NCBI RefSeq assembly: GCF_024124375.1
Contig: NZ_JAMXRZ010000005.1
Coordinates: 1 to 64,000, forward strand
Direction: 5' to 3'
DNA: 64,000 nt
Source: Klenkia sp. PcliD-1-E
GTDB taxonomy: Bacteria > Actinomycetota > Actinomycetes > Mycobacteriales > Geodermatophilaceae
The first letter of the stretch is position 1. Each line of letters starts with the position of its first letter. Below are positions 26,871 to 34,304 of this stretch, one piece after another. The notes below the pieces were generated by a model. It did not search any database, was not told where the DNA came from, and saw only the letters and a program-made list of their open reading frames with translations. A program made the position numbers and the translations under genes.

Positions 26871-28715
26871 GTGCAGTTCTACCTCGACGGCTACCGCCCC
26901 GGCGACCCGCTCGTCGCCCCGCCCGCACCGGGCGCGGACGACGGCGCCGGCGGTCTGCCCGACCGCACCGACGTCCTCGTCGTGGGGGCGGGCCCGGCGG
27001 GCATGGTGCTCGCCGCCCAGCTGGCCCGCTTCCCCGACCTGCAGCTGCTGGTCGTCGACCGCCGTGAGGGGCCGCTCGCGGTCGGCCAGGCGGACGGCGT
27101 CGCCTGCCGGACGGTCGAGGTGTTCGAGGCCCTGGGGTTGGCCGACCGCCTCCTCGCCGAGGCCTACTGGGTGAACGAGGTCGCCTTCTGGCGACCGGAC
27201 CCGGCCGACCCGTCGCGCATCGTGCGGACCGGCCGGGTGCCCGACACCGAGGAGGGGCTGTCGGAGTTCCCGCACGTGATCGTCAACCAGGCCCGGATGC
27301 TGGCCTGGCTGCGCGAGGACCTGGACCGCCAGCCCGGCCGCACCACCGTGCAGCACGGCTGGACGGTGGCCGGGCTGCAGGTGCGAGAGGACGCCCCGGA
27401 CGGCTACCCGGTGACCGTCGAGCTGGCCGGGCCGGCCGGCACCGCTCGGGTGCGGGCCCGCTACGTGGTCGGCTGCGACGGCGCCCACAGCGCCGTGCGC
27501 ACCGCGATCGGCCGGGAGCTGCGCGGGGACCGCACCGACCAGCGGTGGGGCGTGATGGACGTGCTCCCGGTGACCGACTTCCCCGACATCCGGCTGAAGG
27601 CGACCGTGCACTCGCACGCCGAGGGCAACATCCTGGTGATCCCGCGCGAGGGCGGCTACCTCGTCCGCTTCTACATCGAGCTGGACCAGGTCCGGGACGT
27701 CGGCGAGGTCGACCCGGACCGGCTGACCGAGATCGCCAACCGGATCCTGCACCCGTACACCGTCGAGGTCCGCGACGTCGGCTGGTGGTCGGTCTACGAG
27801 ATCGGCCAGCGGCTGTGCGACCGTTTCGACGACGCCCCGGACGACGGCTCCCGCCCCCCTCGGGTGTTCATCGCCGGGGACGCCTGCCACACGCACAGCG
27901 CCAAAGCCGGCCAGGGCATGAACGTGTCGATGCACGACGCCTGGAACCTGGGCTGGAAGCTGGCCGCGGTGCTGCGTGGCACCGCCGGTCCGGAGTTGCT
28001 GCACACCTACACCGCCGAGCGGCAGGTGGTCGCGCAGGAGCTCATCGAGTTCGACCGCCGGTTCGCCGCGCTGTTCAGCCGGCCGCCCGAGGAGTCCGAC
28101 CCCGAGGAGTTCGAACGCTACTTCGTGCAGCAGGGCAGGTTCACCGCCGGTGTCGCCACCCGGTACGGGCCCTCGGCGATCACCGCGTCGGACGCCCACC
28201 AGCACCTGGCCGCCGGGTTCGAGGTGGGCACCCGGTTCCACTCGGCCCCCGTCGTCCGGCTGGCCGACGCGCGGCCGGTGCAGCTGGGACACGCAGCCCG
28301 GGCGGACGGCGCCTGGCGGCTGTACCTGTTCGCCGACCGGGACGGGACCGCACTGCGCGCGCTGTGCGACCGGCTCGGGGCGCCCGGCTCGCCGCTGCGG
28401 CGGCACACCCCGGCCGGCTGGGACACCGACTCCGTGCTCGACGTCCGGGCGGTCCTGCAGCAGCACCACCACGACGTCGAGGTGGGGTCGCTGCCGGCCG
28501 TGCTGCGCCCGGTCAAGGGTCCGCTGGGGCTGGTCGACCAGGAGAAGGTCTACTGCCCCGACCCGCGGGCCGACGACGTGTTCGACCTGCGCGGCGTGGA
28601 CCGGTCGGGCTGCATGGTGCTGGTGCGACCAGACCAGCACGTCGCGCACGTGCTGCCGCTGGACGGCGACGACGAGCTGGCCGCCTTCCTCGCCGGGGTG
28701 CTGCGACCGGCCTGA
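26871..28715 (+). CDS. mobA: FAD-dependent aromatic hydroxylase, 3-hydroxybenzoate 4-monooxygenase type
   Basis: 614 residues of the class A flavoprotein monooxygenases. The FAD fold is VLVVGAGPAGMVLAAQL near residue 36, and the second FAD block is VFIAGDACHTHSAKAGQGMN near residue 333. A C-terminal thioredoxin-like domain of about 190 residues is typical of phenol 2-monooxygenase/MobA enzymes. The opening MQFYLDGYRPGDPLVAPP resembles MobA (3-hydroxybenzoate to protocatechuate) as I recall it. Phenol hydroxylase is the alternative. It is divergent from the first IclR gene. If MobA, its product joins the protocatechuate route inferred for the neighbouring dioxygenase cluster. Confidence 0.82.
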   Translation: MQFYLDGYRPGDPLVAPPAPGADDGAGGLPDRTDVLVVGAGPAGMVLAAQLARFPDLQLLVVDRREGPLAVGQADGVACRTVEVFEALGLADRLLAEAYWVNEVAFWRPDPADPSRIVRTGRVPDTEEGLSEFPHVIVNQARMLAWLREDLDRQPGRTTVQHGWTVAGLQVREDAPDGYPVTVELAGPAGTARVRARYVVGCDGAHSAVRTAIGRELRGDRTDQRWGVMDVLPVTDFPDIRLKATVHSHAEGNILVIPREGGYLVRFYIELDQVRDVGEVDPDRLTEIANRILHPYTVEVRDVGWWSVYEIGQRLCDRFDDAPDDGSRPPRVFIAGDACHTHSAKAGQGMNVSMHDAWNLGWKLAAVLRGTAGPELLHTYTAERQVVAQELIEFDRRFAALFSRPPEESDPEEFERYFVQQGRFTAGVATRYGPSAITASDAHQHLAAGFEVGTRFHSAPVVRLADARPVQLGHAARADGAWRLYLFADRDGTALRALCDRLGAPGSPLRRHTPAGWDTDSVLDVRAVLQQHHHDVEVGSLPAVLRPVKGPLGLVDQEKVYCPDPRADDVFDLRGVDRSGCMVLVRPDQHVAHVLPLDGDDELAAFLAGVLRPA

Positions 28716-28722
28716 CCCCGGG

Positions 28723-28821
28723 TCAGCCGCCGACGAGCCCGACCACCCCGGACGCGAGCCGGGCCCCACGGGTGACCAGCACCAGCCCCACCAGCACGGC
28801 GACGGCGAGGACCTCACCCAC
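28723..28821 (-). CDS. Possible 32-residue hydrophobic peptide
   Basis: A GTG frame reading GEVLAVAVLVGLVLVTRGAR then a short Gly/Val tail. It would form one membrane helix with a basic stop. It fills the only gap between the monooxygenase and the class II aldolase genes, and no clear ribosome site was found. It could equally be a chance hydrophobic frame. Confidence 0.25.
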   Translation of the reverse strand: MGEVLAVAVLVGLVLVTRGARLASGVVGLVGG

Positions 28822-28831
28822 CGGTCATGGA

Positions 28832-29524
28832 CTACAGGCCGCGGACGAGGAAGTCCCAGACCGCCCCGAGCGCGCGCTCGTTGTAGACGTGCTCCCGCTT
28901 GGCCATGGACTCCTCCGGGGGCGACCAGGTGGGCCAGCCGCCCGCCGTCTGCGTGAGGATCTGCTGCCGGCACGCCTGCTCCAGCACGACCGCGGCGACG
29001 GTCGCCATCCGCACGTCCGGCCCCACCGCGACGACCCCGTGGTTGACCAGGAACACCGCCCGCGCCTCGCCCAGGGTCAGCGCGACCGCCCGGCCCAGCT
29101 CACGGGTGAGCACCAGGTCGGCGGTGTCGGTGAAGCGGGGGACGCCCGGGGGGACGAAGAGGTTGGCCGCGTGGCTCACCGGCCGCAGCTCCTGGCCCGT
29201 CGCGGCCAGGGCGACGGCGTGCGGCGGATGGGTGTGCACCACTCCGCCGACCTCGGGCCGGGCCGCCATGACCTCGGTGTGGATCGGGAACTCGCTGTGC
29301 CGTGCCCCCTCCCCCTCGAGGACCTCGCCGTCGGGTGACACCAGGTGCACCCGGTCGGCGGTGACCTCGCCCAGCCCCCACTCCGCGGTCTTGAGCCACA
29401 CCCCCCGGCCCTCGGGGTCGCGGGCCGAGGAGTGACCCCAGATGAGGTCGTCCTGGCCGGCGGTGGCGAGCACCCGGCAGGAGGTGGCGACGTCGTCGCG
29501 CAGCTGGTCGGTGGTGGCGCTCAC
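28832..29524 (-). CDS. Class II aldolase/adducin-family enzyme (second copy)
   Basis: 230 residues. Metal ligands are in IHTEVMAARPEVGGVVHTHPPH (His pair HTH) and VFLVNHGVVAVG (third His). The family includes L-fuculose-phosphate aldolase, and some members are aromatic-acid decarboxylases in phthalate operons. It is the last gene of the long minus-strand run, 43 bases beyond the second IclR gene, and shares the fold but little local sequence with the class II aldolase gene at 30384-31100. GTG start preceded by GGAGACCCC. It may decarboxylate or retro-aldol cleave a related substrate. Confidence 0.85.
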   Translation of the reverse strand: MSATTDQLRDDVATSCRVLATAGQDDLIWGHSSARDPEGRGVWLKTAEWGLGEVTADRVHLVSPDGEVLEGEGARHSEFPIHTEVMAARPEVGGVVHTHPPHAVALAATGQELRPVSHAANLFVPPGVPRFTDTADLVLTRELGRAVALTLGEARAVFLVNHGVVAVGPDVRMATVAAVVLEQACRQQILTQTAGGWPTWSPPEESMAKREHVYNERALGAVWDFLVRGL

Positions 29525-29567
29525 GGGGTCTCCGTCCGTCGGGGGTGGACCCGGCGGACGCGGGTCC

Positions 29568-30359
29568 CTAGAGCAGCAGCCGGTCGATCTCCTCGACGGC
29601 GGCGAACAGGTGGTCCAGGACGTCCTGCCGGACATCCGGGGTCAGGCGGCTCAGCGGCGCCGAGGCGTTGATCGCGAGCCGCGGCGAGTGCCGGGCCGGG
29701 AGCGCGACGGCGAGCGAGCTGACGCCCTCCTCGCTCTCCTCGTCGCTGGTGGCGAACCCCTGGGCCCGCACCTGGTGCAGCACCTCCAGCAGCCGGGTAC
29801 GGGTGCCGATCGAGTGCGGCGTGAGCTGGGGCAGGGGCTCGTCGGGGTAGAGCCGGAGCAGCTCCGCCTCGTCCAGCCCGGCCAGCAGCGCTTTCCCGTT
29901 GGACGTGCAGTGCGCGGGGATCGAACGGCCCAGCCGCCCGCCGACGCGCAAGGCCCTGCTGCTCTCGATCGAGTCGATGAAGTGCACGTCGGTGCCCTCG
30001 AGCCGGCCGAGGTGGACGGTCTCCTGCAGGTCGGAGTTGAGCTTCTCGAGCACGGGCCGCGCCCGGGCGCGCACGTCCAACCGGCGGAGCACACCCATGG
30101 CCAGCCCGTCGAGGGTCGGCCCCGGCACGTAGCCGCGGGTGGGGGCGTCCTGCCGGACGAAACCTCGGTACTGCAGCATCGCCAGCAGCCGGTGCGCCGT
30201 CGAGGAGGCCACGCCCAGGTACTGGCTGACGTCGGTCAGCCGCAACGCCGGGCGCTCGCCGAGCAGCAGCAGCACCTTGAGCGCGTTGTCCACGGACTCG
30301 ATCGGGTACTGCGGCACGGCGCCGTGCTCCGGCGCGGGCGGGAACTGCGCACCGTCCAT
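29568..30359 (-). CDS. IclR-family transcriptional regulator (second, PhtR-position)
   Basis: 263 residues. The winged helix-turn-helix is IESVDNALKVLLLLGERPAL and LRLTDVSQYLGVASSTAHRL. The effector domain has RSIPAHCTSNGKALLAGLDE, with Cys before the conserved SNGKALLA. Start ATG with MDGAQFPPAPEHG. It follows the decarboxylase-like class II aldolase by 24 bases, the position of the regulator gene in actinobacterial phthalate operons. It is the best candidate to bind the TTCTG-N5-CAGA sites at 35769-35785 and 44049-44073. Ligand presumably an aromatic acid. Confidence 0.92.
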   Translation of the reverse strand: MDGAQFPPAPEHGAVPQYPIESVDNALKVLLLLGERPALRLTDVSQYLGVASSTAHRLLAMLQYRGFVRQDAPTRGYVPGPTLDGLAMGVLRRLDVRARARPVLEKLNSDLQETVHLGRLEGTDVHFIDSIESSRALRVGGRLGRSIPAHCTSNGKALLAGLDEAELLRLYPDEPLPQLTPHSIGTRTRLLEVLHQVRAQGFATSDEESEEGVSSLAVALPARHSPRLAINASAPLSRLTPDVRQDVLDHLFAAVEEIDRLLL

Positions 30360-30383
30360 GCCCGCAGCCTAGGTGGCCGTCGA

Positions 30384-31100
30384 TCACGGCAGGTTCGCCA
30401 GTTCGTGCCGCCAGGCGGTGGCGTGGTTGAACCCGGCGCCGAGGTCGGGCAGCTCGGCCATGTCGTCGGCCGGCAGGTCGACCAGCGTCCCCCCGGCCGA
30501 GACGACGGCCAGCTCCAGGCGAGCCAGGCGGTCCACCGACAGGGCGGAGAGCACTGCCTCCTCGACGCTGCGCCCGGCACTGGTCAGCCCGTGCCCGCGC
30601 AGCAGCACCACCGGCCGGTCGCCCATCGCGGCCACCATCTCCCCGGCCAGCCGGCGGTCCCTGACCAGGACGCCCCGCGGGTACACCGGGACGCCGCCGG
30701 CGGCCAGCTTGGTGCCGGGCATGTCGAAGGCGCCCACGACCGGGCGGATGGCCAGCCCGGCGAGGTCGGCGGCCACCACGGCCGGCGGGTGGGCGTGCAC
30801 CACCGCGGCCACGTCGGGCCGGGTCCGCAGCACCTCGGTGTGCAGCGGCAGCTCGTTGGGTACGGTCCACTCCCCCAGTTCGCCCTCGCCTCCCGGCCCG
30901 CCGTCCAGGGTGACCAGGTGGACGTCGTCGGCGGTGGTCCAGCGCAGGCCGCGCTCCTGCGGACCACGGCACCGGACGAGCAGCAGGTCGTCCTCGACCC
31001 GCAGGCTGACGTGGCCCAGGTAGCCGTCGGCCAGTCCGCGGGCGGCCAGTACCCGGCAGGCGTCGGCGACGAGCTGCCGCTGCGCGGCGATCGTGCTCAT
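30384..31100 (-). CDS. Class II aldolase-type decarboxylase (3,4-dihydroxyphthalate decarboxylase candidate)
   Basis: 238 residues, class II aldolase fold. Metal-site residues are in LHTEVLRTRPDVAAVVHAHPP (HAH pair) and VVLLRGHGLTSAG. The position after the reductase gene and before an IclR gene is that of phtC in actinobacterial phthalate operons, whose product removes the 2-carboxylate of 3,4-dihydroxyphthalate to give protocatechuate; as I recall, PhtC belongs to this family. Its ATG region overlaps the reductase stop by 4 bases. Confidence in fold is high, in reaction moderate and based mainly on synteny. Confidence 0.82.
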   Translation of the reverse strand: MSTIAAQRQLVADACRVLAARGLADGYLGHVSLRVEDDLLLVRCRGPQERGLRWTTADDVHLVTLDGGPGGEGELGEWTVPNELPLHTEVLRTRPDVAAVVHAHPPAVVAADLAGLAIRPVVGAFDMPGTKLAAGGVPVYPRGVLVRDRRLAGEMVAAMGDRPVVLLRGHGLTSAGRSVEEAVLSALSVDRLARLELAVVSAGGTLVDLPADDMAELPDLGAGFNHATAWRHELANLP

Positions 31101-32323
31101 GCCGCGGCCCGGGCCGGCGGCAGCGCTCTGACCTGGGCGACCGCGTCCGCGAACCCGGTGCCGGCCGAGACCAGCCGCCGGCAGGTGACCAGTGCCCTCG
31201 GCCAGTTCACGGTGACCGCACCGCGCAGCCGGCCCTCGTCGTCGGTGTAGAGGACCGCACCCCGGGCGGTGGCGCCGTCCAGGTTGCCCACCAGCTCGTG
31301 CCGGGTCGCGCGGGCGGGCCGGCCGACGATCTGGATGCGCCAGTCGTACTGGTCGCTCCAGACGTACTCGACGGGTTCGTGCGACCGGAGGTCGTCGGGG
31401 TGGGCGATGTTGTGCGCGGCCACCACCGCCGAGTCCACCGCGTTGGTCCAGTGCTCGACCCGCAGGTGCTCCTCGTGGCCGGGGTGGAACCAGCGGGCCA
31501 GGTCGCCCACGACGTAGACGTCCGGGGAGTCGACGGCGCGGCAGTGCTGGTCGCAGGTGACCCCGTTCTCCACCAGCAGGCCCGAGGTGGCCAGCCAGCC
31601 GTCGTTCGGGGTGGCCCCGATCCCGACCACGACGGTGGCCGCGGACAGCGACGTCCCGTCGGTGAGGGTGACCGTGAGGTCCCCCGCACCGCCGGTGACC
31701 GACTCGACCCCGGTGCCGAAGCGGGCGTCCACCCCGTGCCGGGCGTGCAGGGCGGAGAAGTGCTCGCCGACCTCGTCGCCCACGACCCGCCCGATCGGGG
31801 TGGGGAGCGGGTCGACCACGGTGACGTCGTGGCCCAGGGCGTGCGCGCTGGCGGCCACCTCGGCCCCGATGAACCCGCCACCCACCACGACGACCGGGCC
31901 CTCGTCGGCCAGGTCGTCCCGCAGCGCCCGGGCGTCGGCGAGGGTGCGGACGACGTGCACGCCCGACCCCACCCGCCAGGGCGAGGGCCGGGCGGCCGCT
32001 CCGGTGGCCAGCACGACGACGTCCCAGGCCAGCGCCGAGCCGTCGGCCAGGTGCAGCTGCTTCCCGGCCACGTCCAAGCGCTCCGCCGCCACCCCCAGCC
32101 GCAGCTCGACGTCGAGGTCGGCCGCCTGCTCGGCGGTCAGGAGCCGGATCTTGTCGGTGTCCCAGGTGCCGGCCAGGAACTGCTTGGACAGCGGCGGCTT
32201 GTCGTAGGGCAGCTCGGACTCCTCCCCCACCAGCAGGACCCGCCCCCCGAACCCGCTGCTGCGCAGCGCCTGCACGGTCCGCACCCCGGCGACCGAGGAG
32301 CCCACCACGACGACGGTGGGCAC
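31097..32323 (-). CDS. Ferredoxin reductase component of the dioxygenase (FAD-dependent)
   Basis: 408 residues of the ring-hydroxylating-dioxygenase reductase family (BphA4/PhtA4 type). The FAD motif is VVVVGSSVAGVRTVQAL, the NADH motif VVVVGGGFIGAEVAASA, and the second FAD block VYVVGDLARWFHPG. LPYDKPPLSKQFLAG is the usual family segment. The C-terminal domain has VEYVWSDQYDWRIQIVG. It passes electrons from NADH to the 3Fe-4S ferredoxin encoded one base upstream. Its stop overlaps the next gene by 4 bases. Confidence 0.94.
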   Translation of the reverse strand: MPTVVVVGSSVAGVRTVQALRSSGFGGRVLLVGEESELPYDKPPLSKQFLAGTWDTDKIRLLTAEQAADLDVELRLGVAAERLDVAGKQLHLADGSALAWDVVVLATGAAARPSPWRVGSGVHVVRTLADARALRDDLADEGPVVVVGGGFIGAEVAASAHALGHDVTVVDPLPTPIGRVVGDEVGEHFSALHARHGVDARFGTGVESVTGGAGDLTVTLTDGTSLSAATVVVGIGATPNDGWLATSGLLVENGVTCDQHCRAVDSPDVYVVGDLARWFHPGHEEHLRVEHWTNAVDSAVVAAHNIAHPDDLRSHEPVEYVWSDQYDWRIQIVGRPARATRHELVGNLDGATARGAVLYTDDEGRLRGAVTVNWPRALVTCRRLVSAGTGFADAVAQVRALPPARAAA

Positions 32324-32324
32324 G

Positions 32325-32519
32325 TCAGTCCTCGACGGCCAGCGCGCTGACCGGACAGCTGCGCGCGGCCTCCTCCACCCGGGCCCGGTCGGACTCGGGG
32401 ATCTCGTCCCTCAGCAGCACGACGACGCCGTCGTCGTCGATGTCGTAGACGTCGGGTGCGCCGGTGATGCAGTTGCCGTATCCCTGGCAGGCCTCGTGGT
32501 CGGCGGTGAGCCGGGGCAT
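32325..32519 (-). CDS. [3Fe-4S] ferredoxin of the dioxygenase
   Basis: 64 residues. Cysteines are Cys11, Cys17 (CQGYGNC) and Cys55 (RSCPVSA), so the middle position that would carry a fourth ligand is Gly14. Three cysteines indicate a 3Fe-4S cluster, as in phthalate 3,4-dioxygenase PhtA3 and many actinobacterial P450 ferredoxins, unlike the Rieske ferredoxins of proteobacterial dioxygenases. It sits between the dihydrodiol dehydrogenase and its reductase. Ribosome site GGAGAGCACC before the ATG. Confidence 0.95.
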   Translation of the reverse strand: MPRLTADHEACQGYGNCITGAPDVYDIDDDGVVVLLRDEIPESDRARVEEAARSCPVSALAVED

Positions 32520-32545
32520 GGTGCTCTCCTCTGCTGTCGGGTGGT

Positions 32546-33355
32546 TCAGGAACGCTTGCGCGGGGCGGCGCCGAGGCCGATCCCGCCGTCGGGGTGCACC
32601 GAGCCGCCGGTGATGCCGCGGGCGCGGTCGGAGGCCAGGAACACGTAGCTCCAGGCGTGGTCGGCGGCGGTGAGCGCCACCTGCAGGGGCACCCGGGCAG
32701 CCAGCTCCTCCGCGCGCCCGGGGGTGTCACCCAGGCTGCGGCCGGCGGTGCCCAGGGTGGCCGGCCCGCGCAGGTCGGTGCCCAGCGTCCCGCCGGGGGC
32801 CACGGCGTTGACCCGGACCTCGGGAGCCAGGTCGTGGGCCAGCGCGGTGACCAGCCCGCGCACGGCGAACTTCGACGCCAGGTACAGCACGCCCCCGCGA
32901 CCGGGGTGGTAGGACGACGTCGACTCGGTCAGCAGGACCACCCCGTTGCCGGCGGCCTGCAGGTGCGGGAGCGCGGCCTGCACCGACCGGAGGTGGGACA
33001 GCACGTTGGTGTGGAAGACCTCGTCGAAGGCGGACTCGAGCAGGCCGGGGTCCAGGTCGACGACCGAGCGGTAGAAGTCGAAGATGCCGACGCAGTTGAC
33101 CAGCAGGTCCAGCCCGCCGAAGGCCTCCACCGCCGCGGCGACGGCGGCCTCGTTGGCCTCCTGCGAGGTCGCGTCGCCCGCCGTGACCGGGACGTCGGGT
33201 TGCTCCGCCCGCAGCGCAGCGCACTTGTCCTGGTCGCGTTCCAGGACGGCGACCCGGGCGCCCTCGGCGAGGAAGGCGTCGACGACCGCCCGGCCGATGC
33301 CGGACCCGGCGCCGACGACGAGCGCCCGCCGTCCCGCGAGCCACCCGGCGGTCAC
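32546..33355 (-). CDS. cis-Dihydrodiol dehydrogenase (SDR, BphB/HcaB/PhtB type)
   Basis: 269 residues. The cofactor motif is VVGAGSGIGRAVVDAF and the catalytic Tyr-x3-Lys lies in YLASKFAVRGLVTAL, preceded by VVLLTESTSSYHPGRGG. VNAVAPGGTLGTDLRGP is characteristic of dihydrodiol dehydrogenases. It should rearomatise the cis-dihydrodiol made by the dioxygenase, giving a catechol-type acid and NADH. The GTG start overlaps the small upstream gene by 4 bases. With the flanking genes it occupies the PhtB position of the operon. Confidence 0.92.
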   Translation of the reverse strand: MTAGWLAGRRALVVGAGSGIGRAVVDAFLAEGARVAVLERDQDKCAALRAEQPDVPVTAGDATSQEANEAAVAAAVEAFGGLDLLVNCVGIFDFYRSVVDLDPGLLESAFDEVFHTNVLSHLRSVQAALPHLQAAGNGVVLLTESTSSYHPGRGGVLYLASKFAVRGLVTALAHDLAPEVRVNAVAPGGTLGTDLRGPATLGTAGRSLGDTPGRAEELAARVPLQVALTAADHAWSYVFLASDRARGITGGSVHPDGGIGLGAAPRKRS

Positions 33356-33729
33356 TGGCTGCCGCCCTCGACCGCCTCGGGTCCGCCGCCCTCCCGGACC
33401 GAGCCGTCGGTGACCACACCGGCGCTCGCCTCGGGGATGAGCGGCCCGAACGGGTTGGCGATCATCGCCGAGAAGGTGGCGGTGCCCTGCCAGGTCAGCG
33501 CCTCGACCTCCAGGGGGTCCAGGGCGACCCACTGCCCGGACTTGGGCGACTCGACCAGCAGCCGGGACCCGTTGCGGGTGTCGACCCTCAGCACCCGGAC
33601 CTCGGCGAACTCGTTGGCGATGGTGATGGGCTCACCGCTGGCACCGGCGACCAGGGCGGCGTGCTCGGCCGCTGCGCGGCGGGCCGCGGCTGCGTCGACG
33701 TCCTCCCCCTCCCAGGACAGGCCGGTCAC
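33352..33729 (-). CDS. Small conserved protein of actinobacterial dioxygenase operons, 125 aa
   Basis: Core TIANEFAEVRVLRVDTRNGS, LLVESPKSGQWVALDPLEVE and ALTWQGTATFSAMIANP; the N-terminus is an Ala-rich helix and the C-terminus a Gly/Pro tail. No Cys or His pairs, no membrane segment. I recall similar short proteins between the dioxygenase beta subunit and the dihydrodiol dehydrogenase in actinobacterial clusters, sometimes labelled dihydrodiol dehydrogenase, which cannot be right for a protein this short. It overlaps both neighbours by 4 bases, so it is made in step with them. An assembly or regulatory role is possible but unsupported. Confidence 0.7.
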   Translation of the reverse strand: MTGLSWEGEDVDAAAARRAAAEHAALVAGASGEPITIANEFAEVRVLRVDTRNGSRLLVESPKSGQWVALDPLEVEALTWQGTATFSAMIANPFGPLIPEASAGVVTDGSVREGGGPEAVEGGSQ

Positions 33730-34304
33730 AGGAAGATCGCCAGGTTCTGCATCCGCATGACCGAGTCGTCGACCATGATCACCCTCCGGGCGAGCTGCCA
33801 GCCGTCGTCGACCCGGCGCAGCAGGTCCTCCCGGCCGGCGGACACGAACGACCCTTCCCGGACGTCACCGCGGTTGCGGAACAGCAGGGTCGCCGACTCC
33901 ACCACCAAGTGGTCGGGGTCGTCGGTGGCGAAGGTGCGGACGTTGGACAGGTGGTGCCGCAGCCGGGACGGCGGGTCCTCGGTCCAGGCGTGCTCGGTGA
34001 GGAAGCGGGCCACCCGGCGGGACAGGGAGTACTTGTCCTCGTCGAAGTGCGCCATGCCCCGCGCGGTGTCGTAGCCGGCGCCCAGCGCGGTCGTGACCCG
34101 CACCGGCATCAGGTAGTGGACGTCGTCGGTGATGAGCTCCAGCCAGTCCTCGTAGGCCTGCTCGTCGAGCAACCAGGCCTCGTCGACCAGCCAGTGGTGG
34201 GCCTGCAGGTGGCGGGGGTCGTCGAAGGGCAGGCTGCGCCCGGTGCGCTGCACGCGCGAGGCGTGCCGGCCGAGGGCGGACTGCTCGCTCAGGGCGCCGC
34301 TCAT
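33726..34304 (-). CDS. Aromatic-ring-hydroxylating dioxygenase, small (beta) subunit
   Basis: 192 residues of the dioxygenase beta-subunit (NTF2-like cone) family. Markers are HHWLVDEAWLLDEQAYEDWL, DDVHYLMPVRVTTA, SRLRHHLSNVRTFATDDPDH and the C-terminal MRMQNLAIFL. It forms an alpha3beta3 complex with the Rieske subunit encoded just upstream, whose stop it overlaps by 4 bases. Start ATG reading MSGALSEQSALG. No catalytic residues expected; it shapes the substrate cavity and oligomer. Confidence 0.95.
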   Translation of the reverse strand: MSGALSEQSALGRHASRVQRTGRSLPFDDPRHLQAHHWLVDEAWLLDEQAYEDWLELITDDVHYLMPVRVTTALGAGYDTARGMAHFDEDKYSLSRRVARFLTEHAWTEDPPSRLRHHLSNVRTFATDDPDHLVVESATLLFRNRGDVREGSFVSAGREDLLRRVDDGWQLARRVIMVDDSVMRMQNLAIFL

